Source: Halictus rubicundus (lineage: Eukaryota > Arthropoda > Insecta > Hymenoptera > Halictidae). From it: DNA of 64,000 nucleotides. The notes beneath the pieces are model-generated. The model worked only from the letters and a program-made list of their open reading frames with translations, did not search any database and was not told the DNA's origin. Positions 40,101 through 53,760 of the stretch are shown in pieces. The position numbers were made by a program, and so were the translations under genes. Numbering within the stretch: the first letter of the stretch is position 1; each line of letters begins with the position of its first letter. The stretch covers positions 62,001-126,000 of the forward strand of contig NW_027488932.1 of the NCBI RefSeq assembly GCF_050948215.1, read 5' to 3'.

Positions 40101-42374
40101 AGATAGAGGATAGGATACGATAGAGGATAGAATAGGATAGAGGATAGGATAGGATAGAGGATAGGATAGGATAGCGGATAGTATAGGATGCAGTATAGAA
40201 TAGAATTGAGGATAGGATAGGAACGAGGATAGGATAGGATAGAGGATAGGATACGATAGAGGATAGGATAGGATAGAGAATAGGATAGGATAGAGTATAG
40301 GATATAGGATTGGATAGGATAGAGGATAGGATAGGATAGGATACATGATATTATAGGATAGAGAAAGGATAGGACAGAGGATACGATATTACACAGGCTG
40401 GAATAGGATAGCGGAATGGATAGGATAGAGGATAGGATTCGATAGAGGACAGGATAGGATAGGATGGCGGGAAGGATAGGATAGAGTATTGAATAGGATA
40501 GAGGATAATATGGGATTGAGGATAGGATAAGTTAGAGGATAGGATAGGATAGAGGATAGGATCGAGGATTGGATAGGATAGAGGATACGCTAGGATAGAG
40601 GATAGGATAGGATGAAGAATAGGATAGGATAGAGGATAGGATAGGATAGAGTATAGAATAGGATAGAGGATAGGATATAGGATCGGATAGGATAGAGGAT
40701 AGGATACGATAGAGGATAGGATAGGGGATTCGATCGGATACAGGATAGGATACGATAGAGGATGGGATAGGATAGAGGATAGGATAGGATAGAGGATAGG
40801 ATAGGATAGAGGATAGGATGGGATAGGATAGAGGATAGGATAGGATAGAGGATAGGATAGGATAGAGGATAGGATAGGAAAGAGGATAGGATAGGATAGA
40901 GGATAGGATAGGATAGAGGATTGGATAGAATAGATGATAGGATATGATAGAGTATACGATATTATAGAGGATAGGATAGGATAGAGGATCGGATAGGATA
41001 GAGGATTGGATAGGATAGAGGATAGGATAGGATAGAGAATAGGATATCGTATTGGATAGGATAGAGGATAGGATACGATAGAGAATAGGATAGGATAGGA
41101 TAGAGAATAGGATAGGATAGATGATATTGTAGGATAGAGGAAGGATAGGACAGAGGATACGATGTTATAGAGAATAGGATAGCCTAGCGGAAAGGGAAGG
41201 ATAGAGGATAGGATCGGGGATTGCATAGGATACAGGACAGGGGACGATAGAGGATAGGATACGATAGAGGATAGAATAGGATAGAGGATAGGATAGGATA
41301 GAGGACAGGATAGGACAGAGGAAACGATATTATAGAGGATAGGATAGGATAGCGGAAAGGATAGGATAGAGTATAGAATAGGATAGAGGATATGATAGGA
41401 TAGATGATAGGATATGATAGAGTATAGGATAGGGGATTGGATAGGATAGAGGATAGGATTAGATAGAGGATAGGATACGATAGAGGATAGGATCGAGGAT
41501 TGGATAAGATAGAGGATACGCTAGGATAGAGGATAGGATAGGATGAAGAATAGGATAGGATAGAGGATAGGATAGGATAGAGTATAGAATAGGATAGAGG
41601 ATAGGATATCGGATCGGATAGGATAGAGGATAGGATACGATAGTTGATAGGATAGGGGAATCGATCGGATACAGGATAGGATACGATAGAGGATGGGATA
41701 GGATAGAGGATAGGATAGGATAGAGGATAGGATAGGATAGAGGATAGGATGGGATAGGATAGAGGATTGGATAGGATAGATGATAGGATATGATAGAGTA
41801 TACGATATTATAGAGGATAGGATAGGATAGAGGATCGGATAGGATAGAGGATTGGATAGGATAGAGGATAGGATAGGATAGAGAATAGGATATCGGATTG
41901 GATAGGATAGAGGATAGGATACGATAGAGAATAGGATAGGATAGGATAGAGAATAGGATAGGATAGATGATATTGTAGGATAGAGGAAGGATAGGACAGA
42001 GGATACGATGTTATAGAGGATAGGATAGAGGATAGGATAAAGGATTGGATAGGATAGAGGACAGGATAGGATAGAGTATAGGATATTGCAGAGTATGGGA
42101 TAGGATAGAGGATACGATAGGATAGAGGATAGGATAGAGGATAGGATAGCATAGAGGATAGGATAAAGGATTGGATAGGATAGAGGACAGGATACGATAG
42201 AGGATAGGATAGGGTAGAGGATAGCATAGGAGAGATGATATGATGGGATAGAGGATAGTATAGGATAGAGGTTAAGATATTATACAGGATATTATAGGGT
42301 AGAGTATAGGATAGGATAGAGGATACGATAGGATAGAGGATAGGATAGAGGATAGGATAGGAAATAGGATAGGA
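37145..42374 (+). repeat. ~2.5-kb tandem duplication (A-B-A'-B')
   Basis: Segment A (about 37,145-38,110) recurs at 39,882-40,847 with offset 2,737 (GATGGGATAG 37,156 to 39,893; CAGGCTGG 37,657 to 40,394). Segment B (about 38,415-39,894) recurs at 40,895-42,374 with offset 2,480 (TTGGATAGAA 38,441 to 40,921; GCCTAGCGG 38,702 to 41,182). The first copy has about 257 bp more between A and B (within 38,110-38,415). It is satellite only. Confidence 0.87.
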
Positions 42375-45190
42375 TAGGATAGAGGATAGATTAGGATAGA
42401 GGATAGGATACGATAGAGGATAGGATAGGATAAAGGATACAGGATAGGATAGAGGATATGATAGGATAGAGGATACGATATTATAGAGGATGGGATAGAG
42501 GATAGGACAGGATGGAGAATAGGATAGGTTAGAGGCTCGGATAGGATAGAGGATTAATACGATAGAGGATACGATCTTCTAGAGGATAGGATAGGATAGA
42601 GGAAAGGATAGGATAGGGGAAAGGATAGGATAGAGGATAGGATAGGGGATTGGATAGGATAGAGGATAGGAGGCGAAATAGGATAGGATTGGATACAGAA
42701 TAGGATTGATAATAGGATAGAGGATTGGATAGGATAGAGGATAGGATAGGATAGCGGATAGGATAGGATAGAGGATATGATAGGATAGGGAATAGGATAG
42801 GATAAATGATATTATAGGAAAGAGGATAGGATATGATAGAGGATACGATATTATAGAGGATACGATAGGATAGAGGATCGGAAAGTATAGAGGATTGGAT
42901 AGGATAGAAGATACGATAGGATAGAGGATAGGATAGGATTGAGGATAGGATAGGAAAGAGTAAAGGATAGGATACAGGATACGATATTACAGAGGATAGG
43001 ATAGGATAGGGAAAAGGATAGGATAGATGATATTATAGGATAGAGGATAGGATAGGATGGAGGATAGGATAGAGGATAGGACAGGATAGAGGATAGGATA
43101 GGATAGAGGATAGGATAGGATAGAGAATAGGATAGGATTGAGGATAGGATAGGAAAGAGGACAGGATAGGATACAGGATACGATATTATAGAGGATAGGA
43201 TAGGATAGGGAAGAGGATAGGATAGATGATATTATAGGATAGAGGATAGGATAGGATGGAGGATAGGATAGAGGATAGGATAGGATAGAGGATAGTATAG
43301 GATAGAGGATAGGATAGGATAGAGGATAGGATAGGATAGTGGATAGGATAGGATAGAGGATAGGATAGGATAGAGGATAGGATAGGATAGACGACAGGAT
43401 AGGATAGAGGATAGGATAGGATAGAGGATAGGATAGCATAGAGGATAGGATAGGATTGACGATAGGATAGGATAGAGGACAGGACGGGATAGAGGATAGG
43501 ATAGAGAATTGGATGTGATAGAGGATAGGATAGGATAGAGGATAGGATAGGATAGAGGATAGGATAGGATAGAGGATAGGATAGGATAGAGGATAGGATA
43601 GAGGATAGGATAGAGGATAGGATAGAGGATAGGATAGGATAGAGGATAGGATAGGCTAGAGGATAGGATAGGATAGAGGATAGGATAGGATAGATTATAG
43701 GGTCGGATAGAGGATAGGATAGGGGATTGGATAGGATAGACGATAGGATAGGATAGAGGATTGGATAGGATAGAGGATAGGATAGGATAGCGGAAAGGAT
43801 AGGATAGAGTATAGAATAGGGTAGAGGATATGATAGGATAGATGATAGGATATGATAGAGTATAGGATATACGATTGCATAGGATAGAGGATAGGATACG
43901 ATAGAGAATACGATAGGATAGGATAGAGAATACGATAGGATAGAGGATAGGATAGGATAGAGGATAGCACAGAGAATAGGATAGGATAGCGGATAGGATA
44001 GGTTGGAGTATAGGATAGAATTGAGGATAGGATAGGGTTGAGGATAGGATAGGATATAGGATAGGATAGGATAGAGGATTGGATAGGATAGAGGATAGGA
44101 TAGGTTAGAGGATAGGATAGGATAGAGGTTTGGATAGAATAGAGGATAGGATAGGATAGAGGACAGGATAGGATAGAGTATAGGATATTGCAGAGTATGG
44201 GATAGGATAGAGGATACGATAGGATAGAGGATAGGATAGAGGATAGGATAGCATAGAGGATAGGATAAAGGATTGGATAGGATAGAGGACAGGATACGAT
44301 AGAGGATAGGATAGGATAGAGGATAGGATTGGATAGAGAATAGGATAGGAAAGAGGATAGGATAGGATAGAGAATAGCATAGGATAGAGGATAGGATAGG
44401 ATAGAGGAGATGATAGGATAGAGGATAGGATAGGATAGAGGATAGGATAGGATAGGATAGAGGATAGGATAGGACAGAGGATCCGATATTATACAGGCTG
44501 GGATAGGATAGCGGAATGGATAGGATAGAGGATAGGATAGGATAGAGGATAGGACAGGATAGAGCATAGGATAGGATAGAGGATAGGACCAGATAGAGGA
44601 TAGGATAGGATAGAGGATAGGATAGGATAGAGGAGATGATAGGATAGAGGATAGGATAGGATAGAGGAAAGGATAGGATAGAGGGTATTATGGGATAGTG
44701 AATTGGATAGGATAGAGGATATGATAGGATAGAGTATAGGATAGGGCAGAGGATGGGATAGGATAGAGAATAGCATAGGGTAGATGATATTATAAGATAG
44801 TGGATAGGATAGGATAGAGGATAGGATAGGATAGAGGATAGGATAGGATAGAGGATAGGATAGGATAGGGGATAGGATAGGATAGAGCATAGGATATGAT
44901 AGAGGACAGGATATCATAGAGGATAGGATAGGATAGTATAGAGGATAGGATAGGACAGAGGATACGATATTATACAGGCTGGGATAGGATAGCGGAATGG
45001 ATAGGATAGAGGATAGGATAGGATAGAGGATAGGATCAGATAGAGGATAGGATAGGATAGAGGATAGGATAGGATAGGATAGAGGATAAAATAGGATAGA
45101 GGATAGGATAGGGTAGAGGATAGGATACGATAGAGGATAGGATAGGATATAGAATAGGATAGGATAGAGTATAGGATATAGGATTGGATA
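42375..45190 (+). repeat. Mosaic satellite
   Basis: The order of variant units at about 42,640-43,450 (GGAGGCGAAATAGG, GGGAATAGG, GATAAATGATATTATAGG, GGGAAAAGG, GATGGAGG) resembles 23.4-25.5 kb and 31.8-33.9 kb. After that come 12-mer-rich stretches near 43,590-43,640 and two CAGGCTGGGATAGG landmarks at 44,494 and 44,975. No gene is seen. Confidence 0.7.
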
Positions 45191-48100
45191 GGATAGAGGA
45201 TAGGATAGGATAGGATACATGATATTATAGGATAGAGAAAGGATAGGACAGAGGATACGATATTATACAGGCTGGGATAGGATAGCGGAATGGATAGGAT
45301 AGAGGATAGGATTCGTTAGAGGACAGGATAGGATAGGATGGCGGGAAGGATAGGATAGAGTATTGAATAGGATAGAGGATAAGATAGGATGGAGGATAGG
45401 ATAAGTTAGAGGATAGGATAGGATAGAGGATAGGATCGAGGATTGGATAGGATAGAGGATACGCTAGGATAGAGGATAGGATAGGATGAAGAATAGGATA
45501 GGATAGAGGATAGGATAGGATAGAGTATAGAATAGGATAGAGGATAGGATATAGGATCGGATAAGATAGAGGATAGGATACGATAGAGGATAGGATAGGG
45601 GATTCGATCGGATACAGGATGGGATACGATAGAGGATGGGATAGGATAGAGGATAGGATAGGATAGAGGATAGGATGGGATAGGATAGAGGATAGAGGAT
45701 AGGATAGGATAGAGGATAGGATAGGATAGAGGATAGGATAGGATAGAGGATAGGATAGGATAGAGGATAGGATAGGATAGGATAGAGGATAGGATAGGAT
45801 AGAGGATATGATAGGATAGAGGATCGGATAGGATAGAGGATAGGATAGGGGATTGGGTAGTATATAGGACAGGAGGCGATAGAGGATAGGAGAGGGTAGA
45901 GGATAGGATAGTATAGAGGATAGGATAGAGGATAGGATAGAGGATTGGATAGGATACAGGATAGGAGACGAGAGAGGATAGGATAGGATAGAGGATAGGA
46001 TTGGGGATTGTATACGATAGATGATATTATAGGAAAGAGGATAGGATAGGATAGAGGATAAGATAGGATAGCGGAAAGGATAGGATAGAGTATAGGATAG
46101 GATAGAGGATAGGATAGGATAGAGGATAGGATAGGATAGAGTATAGGATAGACGATTGGATAGGATAGAGGATAGGATAGGACAGAGGATAGGATAGGAT
46201 AGAGGATAGGATAGGATAGAGGATAGGATAGTATTGAGGATAGGATTGGAGAGAGGATAGGATAGGATAAAGGATAGGATAGGATAGAGAATAGGATAGG
46301 AAAGAGGATAGGATAGGACAGAGAATAGGATAGGATAGAGGATAGGATACAATAGAGGATAGCACAGAGAATAGGATAGGATAGAGGATAGGATAGGGGA
46401 TTGGATAGGATAGAGGATAGGATAGGATAGAGGATAGGATAGGATAGAGGATAGGATAGTATTGAGGATAGGATAGGATAGAGGATAGGATAGCGGATTG
46501 GATAGGATAGAGGATAGGATACGATAGAGGATAGAATGGAATGGAAGGTAGGATAGAGAATAGGATAGGATAGAGGATATGATAGGATAGAGGATGCGAT
46601 AGGATAGAGGATAGGATAGTATAGAGGATAGGATAGGATAGAGGATAGGATAGGATAGGGGATAGAATGGGATTGAGGATAGGCTTGGAGAGAGGATAGG
46701 ATAGGATAAAGGATAGGATAGGATAGAGAATAGGATAGGAAAGAGGATAGGGTAGGATAGAGAATGGGATAGGTTAGAGGATAGGATACAATAGAGGATA
46801 GCAGAGAGAATAGGATAGGATAGAGGATAGGATAGGGGATTGGATAGGATAGAGGATAGGATAGGATAGAGCATAGGATAGGATAGAGGATAGGATAGTA
46901 TTGAGGATAGGATTGGAGAGAGGATAGGATAGGATAAAGGATAGGATAGGATAGAGAATAGGATAGGAAAGGCGATAGGATAGGATAGAGAATGGGATAG
47001 GATAGAGGATAGGATAGGATAGACGATAGCACAGAGAATAGGATAGGATAGAGGATAGGATAGGAGATTGGATAGGATACAGGCTAGGAGACGATAGAGA
47101 ATAGGATAGGATAGAGGATATGATAGGAGATTGGATAGGATACAGGCTAGGAGACGATAGAGAATAGGATAGGATAGATGGTACTATAGGAAAGAGGATA
47201 CGATAGGATAGATAATAGGATAGGAAAGACGATAGGATAGGATAGAGAATGGGATAGGATAGAGGATAGGATAGGATAGAGGATAGCACAGAGAATAGGA
47301 TAGGATAGAGGGATAGGATAGGGGATTGGATAGGATAGAGGATAGGATAGGATTGAGGATACGATACGATAGAGGATACGATAGGATAGGATAGATGATA
47401 TTGTAGGATAGAGGAAGGATAGGACAGAGGATACGATATTATAGAGGATAGGATAGCATAGCGGAAAGGGTAGGATAGAGGATAGGATCGGGGATTGGAT
47501 AGGATAGAGGACAGGAGACGATAGAGGATGGGATAGGGTACAGGGTAGAATAGGATATAGGATTGGATAGGATAGAGAATAGGATACGATAGAGGATAGG
47601 ATAGGATAGGATAGAGAATAGGTTAGGATAGATGATATTACAGGATAGAGGACAGGATAGGACAGAGGAAAGGATATTATAGAGGATAGGATAGGATAGA
47701 GGATAGGATAGCGGATTGGATAGGGTAGAGGATAGGATACGATAGAGGATAGAATGGAATGGAAGATAGGATAGAGAATAGGATAGGATAGAGGATATGA
47801 TAGGATAGAGGATACGATAGGATAGAGGATAGGATAGTATAGGGGATAGGATAGGATAGAGGATAGGATAGGATAGAGGATAGAATGGGATTGAGGATAG
47901 GATTGGAGAGAGGATAGGATAGGATAAAGGAAAGGATAGGATAGAGAATAGGATAGGAAAGAGGATAGGATAGGATAGAGGATACGATAGGATAGAGGAT
48001 AGGATAGGATAAAGGATAGGATAGGATAGAGAATAGGATAGGAAAGACGATAGGATAGGATAGAGAATGGAATAGGATAGAGGATAGGATACGATAGACG

Positions 48101-48830
48101 ATAGCACAGAGAATAGGATAGGATAGAGGATAGGATAGGAGATTGGATATTATACAGGATAGGAGACGATAGAGAATAGGATAGGATAGATGGTATTATA
48201 GGAAAGAGGATACGATGGGATAGAGGATAGGATAGGATAGAGGATAGGATAGGATAGAGGATAGGATAGGATAGAGGATAGGATAGGATAGAGGATGGGA
48301 TTGGATAGAGGATAGGATAGGATAGAGGATAGGATAGGATAGAGGATAGGATAGGATAGAGGATAGGATAGGATAGAGGATAGGATAGGATAGAGGATAG
48401 GTTGGATAGAGGATAGGATAGTATTGAGGATAGGATTGGAGAGAGGATAGGATAGGATAAAGGATAGGATAGGATAGAGAATAGGATAGGAAAGAGGATA
48501 GGATAGGATAGAGAATAGGATAGGAAAGAGGATAGGATAGGATAGAGGAGAGGATAGGATAGAGGATAGGATAGGCTAGAGGATAGGATAGGAAAGAGGA
48601 TAGGATAGGATAGAGGATAGGATAGGATTGATGGTAGGATAGGATAGAAGACAGGATAGGATAGAGGATAGGATAGGATAGAGGATAGGATAGGATAGAG
48701 GATAGGATCAGATAGACGATATTATAGGATAGAGGATAGGATAGGATTCGATTGAGGATAGCATATGATAGAGGATAGGATAGAGGATAGTATAGAGGAT
48801 AGGATAGAGGATAGGATAGGATAGAGGATA
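45190..48830 (+). repeat. Mosaic satellite with a third copy of segment A
   Basis: The A segment of the 2.5-kb duplication recurs from about 45,190 to 45,690 (CAGGCTGG at 45,268, offset 7,611 from 37,657). Near 47,063-47,160 a 63-bp unit containing CAGGCTAGGAGACG is present twice (47,080 and 47,143). Bases 45,960-46,160 resemble 61,010-61,210 (TTATAGGAAA 46,027 and 61,081). Near-uniform 17-mers occur around 48,220-48,400. No gene is seen. Confidence 0.7.
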
Positions 48831-50025
48831 GGATAGGATAGAGGATAGGATAGGATAGAGGACAGGATAGTATAGAGGATAGGATAGGCTAGAGGATAGG
48901 ATAGGAAAGAGGATAGGATAGGATAGGATTGATGGTAGGTTAGGATAGAAGACAGGATAGGATAGAGGATAGGATAGGATAGAGGATAGGATAGGATTGA
49001 GGATAGGATAGGTTAGAGGATAGGATAGGATAGATGATAGGATAGAGGACAGGATAGGATTCGATTGAGGATAGCATATGATAGAGGATAGGATAGAGTA
49101 TAGGATAGAGGATTGGATAGGATAGAGGATAGAGGATATGATACTGTAGAGGATAGGATAGGATAGAGAATGGATAGGATTCGATTGAGGATAGCATATG
49201 ATAGAGGATAGGATAGAGTATAGGATAGAGGATTGGATAGGATAGAGGGTAGATGATATTATAGGATAGAGGATAGGATAGGATAGAGGATAGGATAGGA
49301 TAGAGGCTAGGATAGGATAGAGGATAGGATAGGATAGAGGATAGGATAGGATAGAGGATAGGATAGGATAGAGAATAGGATAGGAAAGAGGATAGGATAG
49401 GATAGAGGAGAGGATAGGATAGGATTGAGGATAGGATAGGATAGAGGATAGGATAGGATAGAGGACAGGATAGTATAGAGGATAGGATAGGCTAGAGGAT
49501 AGGATAGGAAAGAGGATAGGATAGGATAGGATTGATGGTAGGATAGGATAGAAGACAGAATAGGATAGAGGATAGGATAGGATAGAGGATAGGATAGGAT
49601 TGAGGATAGGATAGGTTAGAGGATAGGATAGGATAGATGATAGGATAGAGGACAGGATAGGATTCGATTGAGGATAGCATATGATAGAGGATAGGATAGA
49701 GTATAGGATAGAGGATTGGATAGGATAGAGGATAGAGGATATGATACTGTAGAGGATAGGATAGGATAGAGAATGGATAGGATTCGATTGAGGATAGCAT
49801 ATGATAGAGGATAGGATAGAGTATAGGATAGAGGATTGGATAGGATAGAGGGTAGATGATATTATAGGATAGAGGATAGGATAGGATAGAGGCTAGGATA
49901 GGATAGAGGATAGGATAGGATAGAGGATAGGATAGGATAGAGGATAGGATAGGATAGAGAATAGGATAGGAAAGAGGATAGGATAGGATAGAGGAGAGGA
50001 TAGGATAGGATTGAGGATAGGATAG
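48830..50025 (+). repeat. 603-bp tandem duplication
   Basis: GATGGTAGG lies at 48,931 and 49,534 (603 bp apart). GAGGCTAG lies at 49,303 and 49,889 (586 bp apart), so one 17-bp unit has been lost in the second copy. Each copy contains the GATTCGATTGAGGATAGCAT segment that is also found near 4,150, 17,355, 48,748, 50,250, 53,570 and 53,690. Confidence 0.87.
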
Positions 50026-53000
50026 GATAGAGGAGAGGATAGGATAGGATTGAGGATAGGATAGGATAGAGGATAGGATAGGATAGAAGATAGGATATGA
50101 TAGAGGATAGGATAGGATAGAGGATATGATCAGATAGATGATATTATAGGATAGAGGATAGGATAGGATAGAAGATAGGATAGGATAGAGGATAGGATAG
50201 GATAGAGGATAGGATCAGATAGATGATATTATAGGATAGAGGACAGGATAGGATTCGATTGAGGATAGCATATGATAGAGGATAGGATAGTGGATAGTAT
50301 AGAGGATTGGATAGGATAGTGTATAGGATAGGGTAGAGGATATGATAGGATAGAGTATAATATAGGGCAGAGGATGGGATAGGATACAGGATACGATAGG
50401 ATAGAGGATAGGATAGGATAGAGGATAGAATAGAGGATAGGATAGGATATAGGGAAGGATAGGGTAGAGGATAGCATGGGATAGATGATATTATAAGATA
50501 GTGGATAGGATAGGATTGAGGATAGCAAAGGATAGAGGATAGGATAGAGGATTGGATAGAATAGAGGATATTATATAATAGAGGATAGGAGAGGATAGAG
50601 GATAGGATAGGATAGAGGTTAGGATAGGATAGAGGATAGGATAGAGAATTGGATAGGATATAGGACAGGGTACGATAGAGGATAGAATAGGATAGGGGAT
50701 TGGATAGGTTAGAGGATAGGATAGGATTTGAGGATAGGATAGAGGATAGGATAGGATAGAGGATTGGATAGGTTAGAGGATAGGATAGGATTGAGGATAG
50801 GATAGAGGATAGGATAGGATAGAGGATACGATATTATAGAATATAGGATAGGATAGTGGATAGGATAGGATAGAGGATATGATAGGGTAGAGGTTAGGAT
50901 AGGGCAGAGGATGGGATAGGATACAGCATACGATAGGATAGAGGATAGGATAGAGGATAGGATAGCATGGAGGATAGGATAGGATTAAGGATAGGATAGG
51001 ATAGAGGATAGGATAGAGTATAGGATTGGATAAAGGAAAGGATAGGATAGAGGATAGAGGATATGATAGTGTAGAGGATAGGATATTATAGAGAATAGGA
51101 TAGGAAAGAGGATAGGATAGGATAGAGGGTAGGATAGGATTGAGAATAGGATAGGATAGAGGATACGATATTATAGAGGATAGGATAGGATAGAGGATAG
51201 GTTAGCATAGAGGATAGGGTAGAGGATATTATAGGATAGTGGATAGGATAGGGCAGAGGATAGGATAATATAGAAGATAGGATAGGATACAGGATAGGAT
51301 AGGATAGAGGATAGGATAGGATAAAGGATAGGATAGGATAGAGGATAGGAGACGATAGAGGATAGGATTGGATAGAGAATAGGATAGAGGATAAGATAGA
51401 GAATAGGATTGGATAGAGGATATTATAGGATAGAGGATATGATAGGATAGCGGATAGGATAGGATGGAGTATAGTATAGAATTGAGGATAGGATAGGAGA
51501 GAGGATGGGGTAGGGTAAAGGATATGATAGGATAGAGAATAGGATAGGATGGAGGATATGATAGGATTGAGGATACGATAGGATATACAATAGGATAGGA
51601 TAGAGGATAGGATAGGATAGAGGATAGGATAGGATAGAGGATAGGATAGTATAGATGATAGGCTAGGATAGAGGATAGGATCGGATAGGGAATAGGATAG
51701 GATACAGGACAGTGTAGAAGAGAGGATAGGATAGGATAGAGGATAGGATAGGATAGGATTGAGGGTAGGATAGGATAGTGGATAGGATAGGATAGAGGAT
51801 ACGATATTATGGAGGATAGGATAGGATAGAGGATTGGATCGGATAGAGGATAGGATAGAGGATAGGATAGGATAGAGGATAGGATAGGATTGAGGGTAGG
51901 ATAGGATAGGATAGAGGATAGGATAGGATAGAGGAGAGGATAGGATAGAGGATAGGATAGGATAGAGGATAGGATAGGATAGAGGATAGGATAGGATAGA
52001 GGATAGGATAGGATAGGATAAAGGATAGGATAGGATAGAGGATAGGATAGGATAGGATAGAGGATAGGATAGGATAGAGGATATGATAGGATTGATGGTA
52101 GGATAGGATAGAAGACAGGATAGGATAGAGGATAGGATAGGATAGAGGATAGGATAGGGTAGAGGATATGATAGGATAGAGTATAATAGAGGGCAGAGGA
52201 TAGTATAGGATACAGGATACGATAGGATAGAGGATAGGATAGGATAGAGGAGAGGATAGAGGATAGGATAGGATATAGGGAAGGATAGGGTAGAGGATAG
52301 GATAGAGGATTGGATCGAATAGAGGATACGATATTATGGAGGATAGGATAGGATAGAGGATTGGATCGGATAGAGGATAGGATAGGATAGAGGATAGGAT
52401 AGTATAGAGGATAGGAGACGATAGAGGATAGGATAGGATAGAGGATAGGATAGGATACAGGATAGGATATAATAGAGGATAGGATAGGATAGAGGATAGG
52501 ATAGAGGATAGGATAGGATAGAGGATAGGATAGGATTGAGGGTAGGATAGGATAGGATAGAGGATAGGATAGGATAGAGGAGAGGATAGGATAGAGGATA
52601 GGATAGGATAGAGGATAGGATAGGATAGAGGATAGGATAGGATAGGATAAAGGATAGGATAGGATAGAGGATAGGATAGGATAGGATAGAGGATAGGATA
52701 GGATAGAGGATAGGATAGGATAGAGGATAGGATAGGATAGAGGATATGATAGGATAGAGGTTAGGATAGGGCAGAGGATGGGATAGGATAGAGGAGAGGA
52801 TAGGATAGGATTGAGGATAGGATAGGATAGAGGAGAGGATAGGATAGGATTGAGGATAGGATAGGATAGAGGATAGGATAGTATAGAGGATAGGAGACGA
52901 TAGAGGATAGGATAGGATAGAGGATAGGATAGGATACAGGATAGGATATAATAGAGGATAGGATAGGATAGAGGATAGGATAGAGGATAGGATAGGATAG

Positions 53001-53760
53001 AGGATAGGATAGGATTGAGGGTAGGATAGGATAGGATAGAGGATAGGATAGGATAGAGGAGAGGAGAGGATAGAGGATAGGATAGGATAGAGGATAGCAT
53101 AGGATAGAGGATAGGATAGGATAGAGGATATGATAGGATTGATGGTAGGATAGGATAGAAGACAGGATAGGATAGAGGATAGGATAGGATAGAGGATAGG
53201 ATAGGGTAGAGGATATGATAGGATAGAGTATAATAGAGGGCAGAGGATAGGATAGGATACAGGATACGATAGGATAGAGGATAGGATAGGATAGAGGAGA
53301 GGATAGAGGATAGGATAGGATATAGGGAAGGATAGGGTAGAGGATGGGATAGGATAGAGGAGAGGAGAGGATAGGATTGAGGATAGGATAGGATAGAGGA
53401 GAGGATAGGATAGGATTGAGGATAGGATAAGATAGAGGATAGGATAGGATAGAAGATAGGATAGGATAGAGGATAGGATAGGATAGAGGATAGGATCAGA
53501 TAGATGATATTATAGGATAGAGGATAGGATAGGATAGAAGATAGGATAGGATAGAGGATAGGATAGGATTCGATTGAGGATAGCATATGATAGAGGATAG
53601 GATAGAGTATATGATAGAGGATTGGATAGGATAGAGGATAGAGGATATGATACTGTAGAGGATAGGATAGGATAGAGAATAGGATAGGATTCGATTGAGG
53701 ATAGCATATGATAGAGGATAGGATAGTGTATAGGATAGAGGATTGGATAGGATAGAGGAT
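50025..53760 (+). repeat. Satellite with nested ~0.48, 0.53 and 1.05-kb repeats
   Basis: ATTGATGGTA recurs at 52,091 and 53,138 (1,047 bp). ATTATGGAGG recurs at 51,806 and 52,333 (527 bp). AGTATAGAGG (52,401 to 52,880) and ATTGAGGGTAGG (52,535 to 53,014) are both 479 bp apart. Few minus-strand stops occur, so the minus strand stays open for 785 codons over 51,229-53,586, but this is repeat translation. No gene is seen. Confidence 0.78.

Noticed and set aside
51229..53586. 785-codon minus-strand reading frame rich in Ser, Tyr, Pro, Leu and Ile
   Set aside because: It is pure satellite translation. Overlapping frames carry the same periodic peptide, start codons arise from chance CAT variants and stops from TTA, CTA or TCA variants. 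There is no unique domain, no intron or promoter signal, and codon choice is fixed by the repeat.
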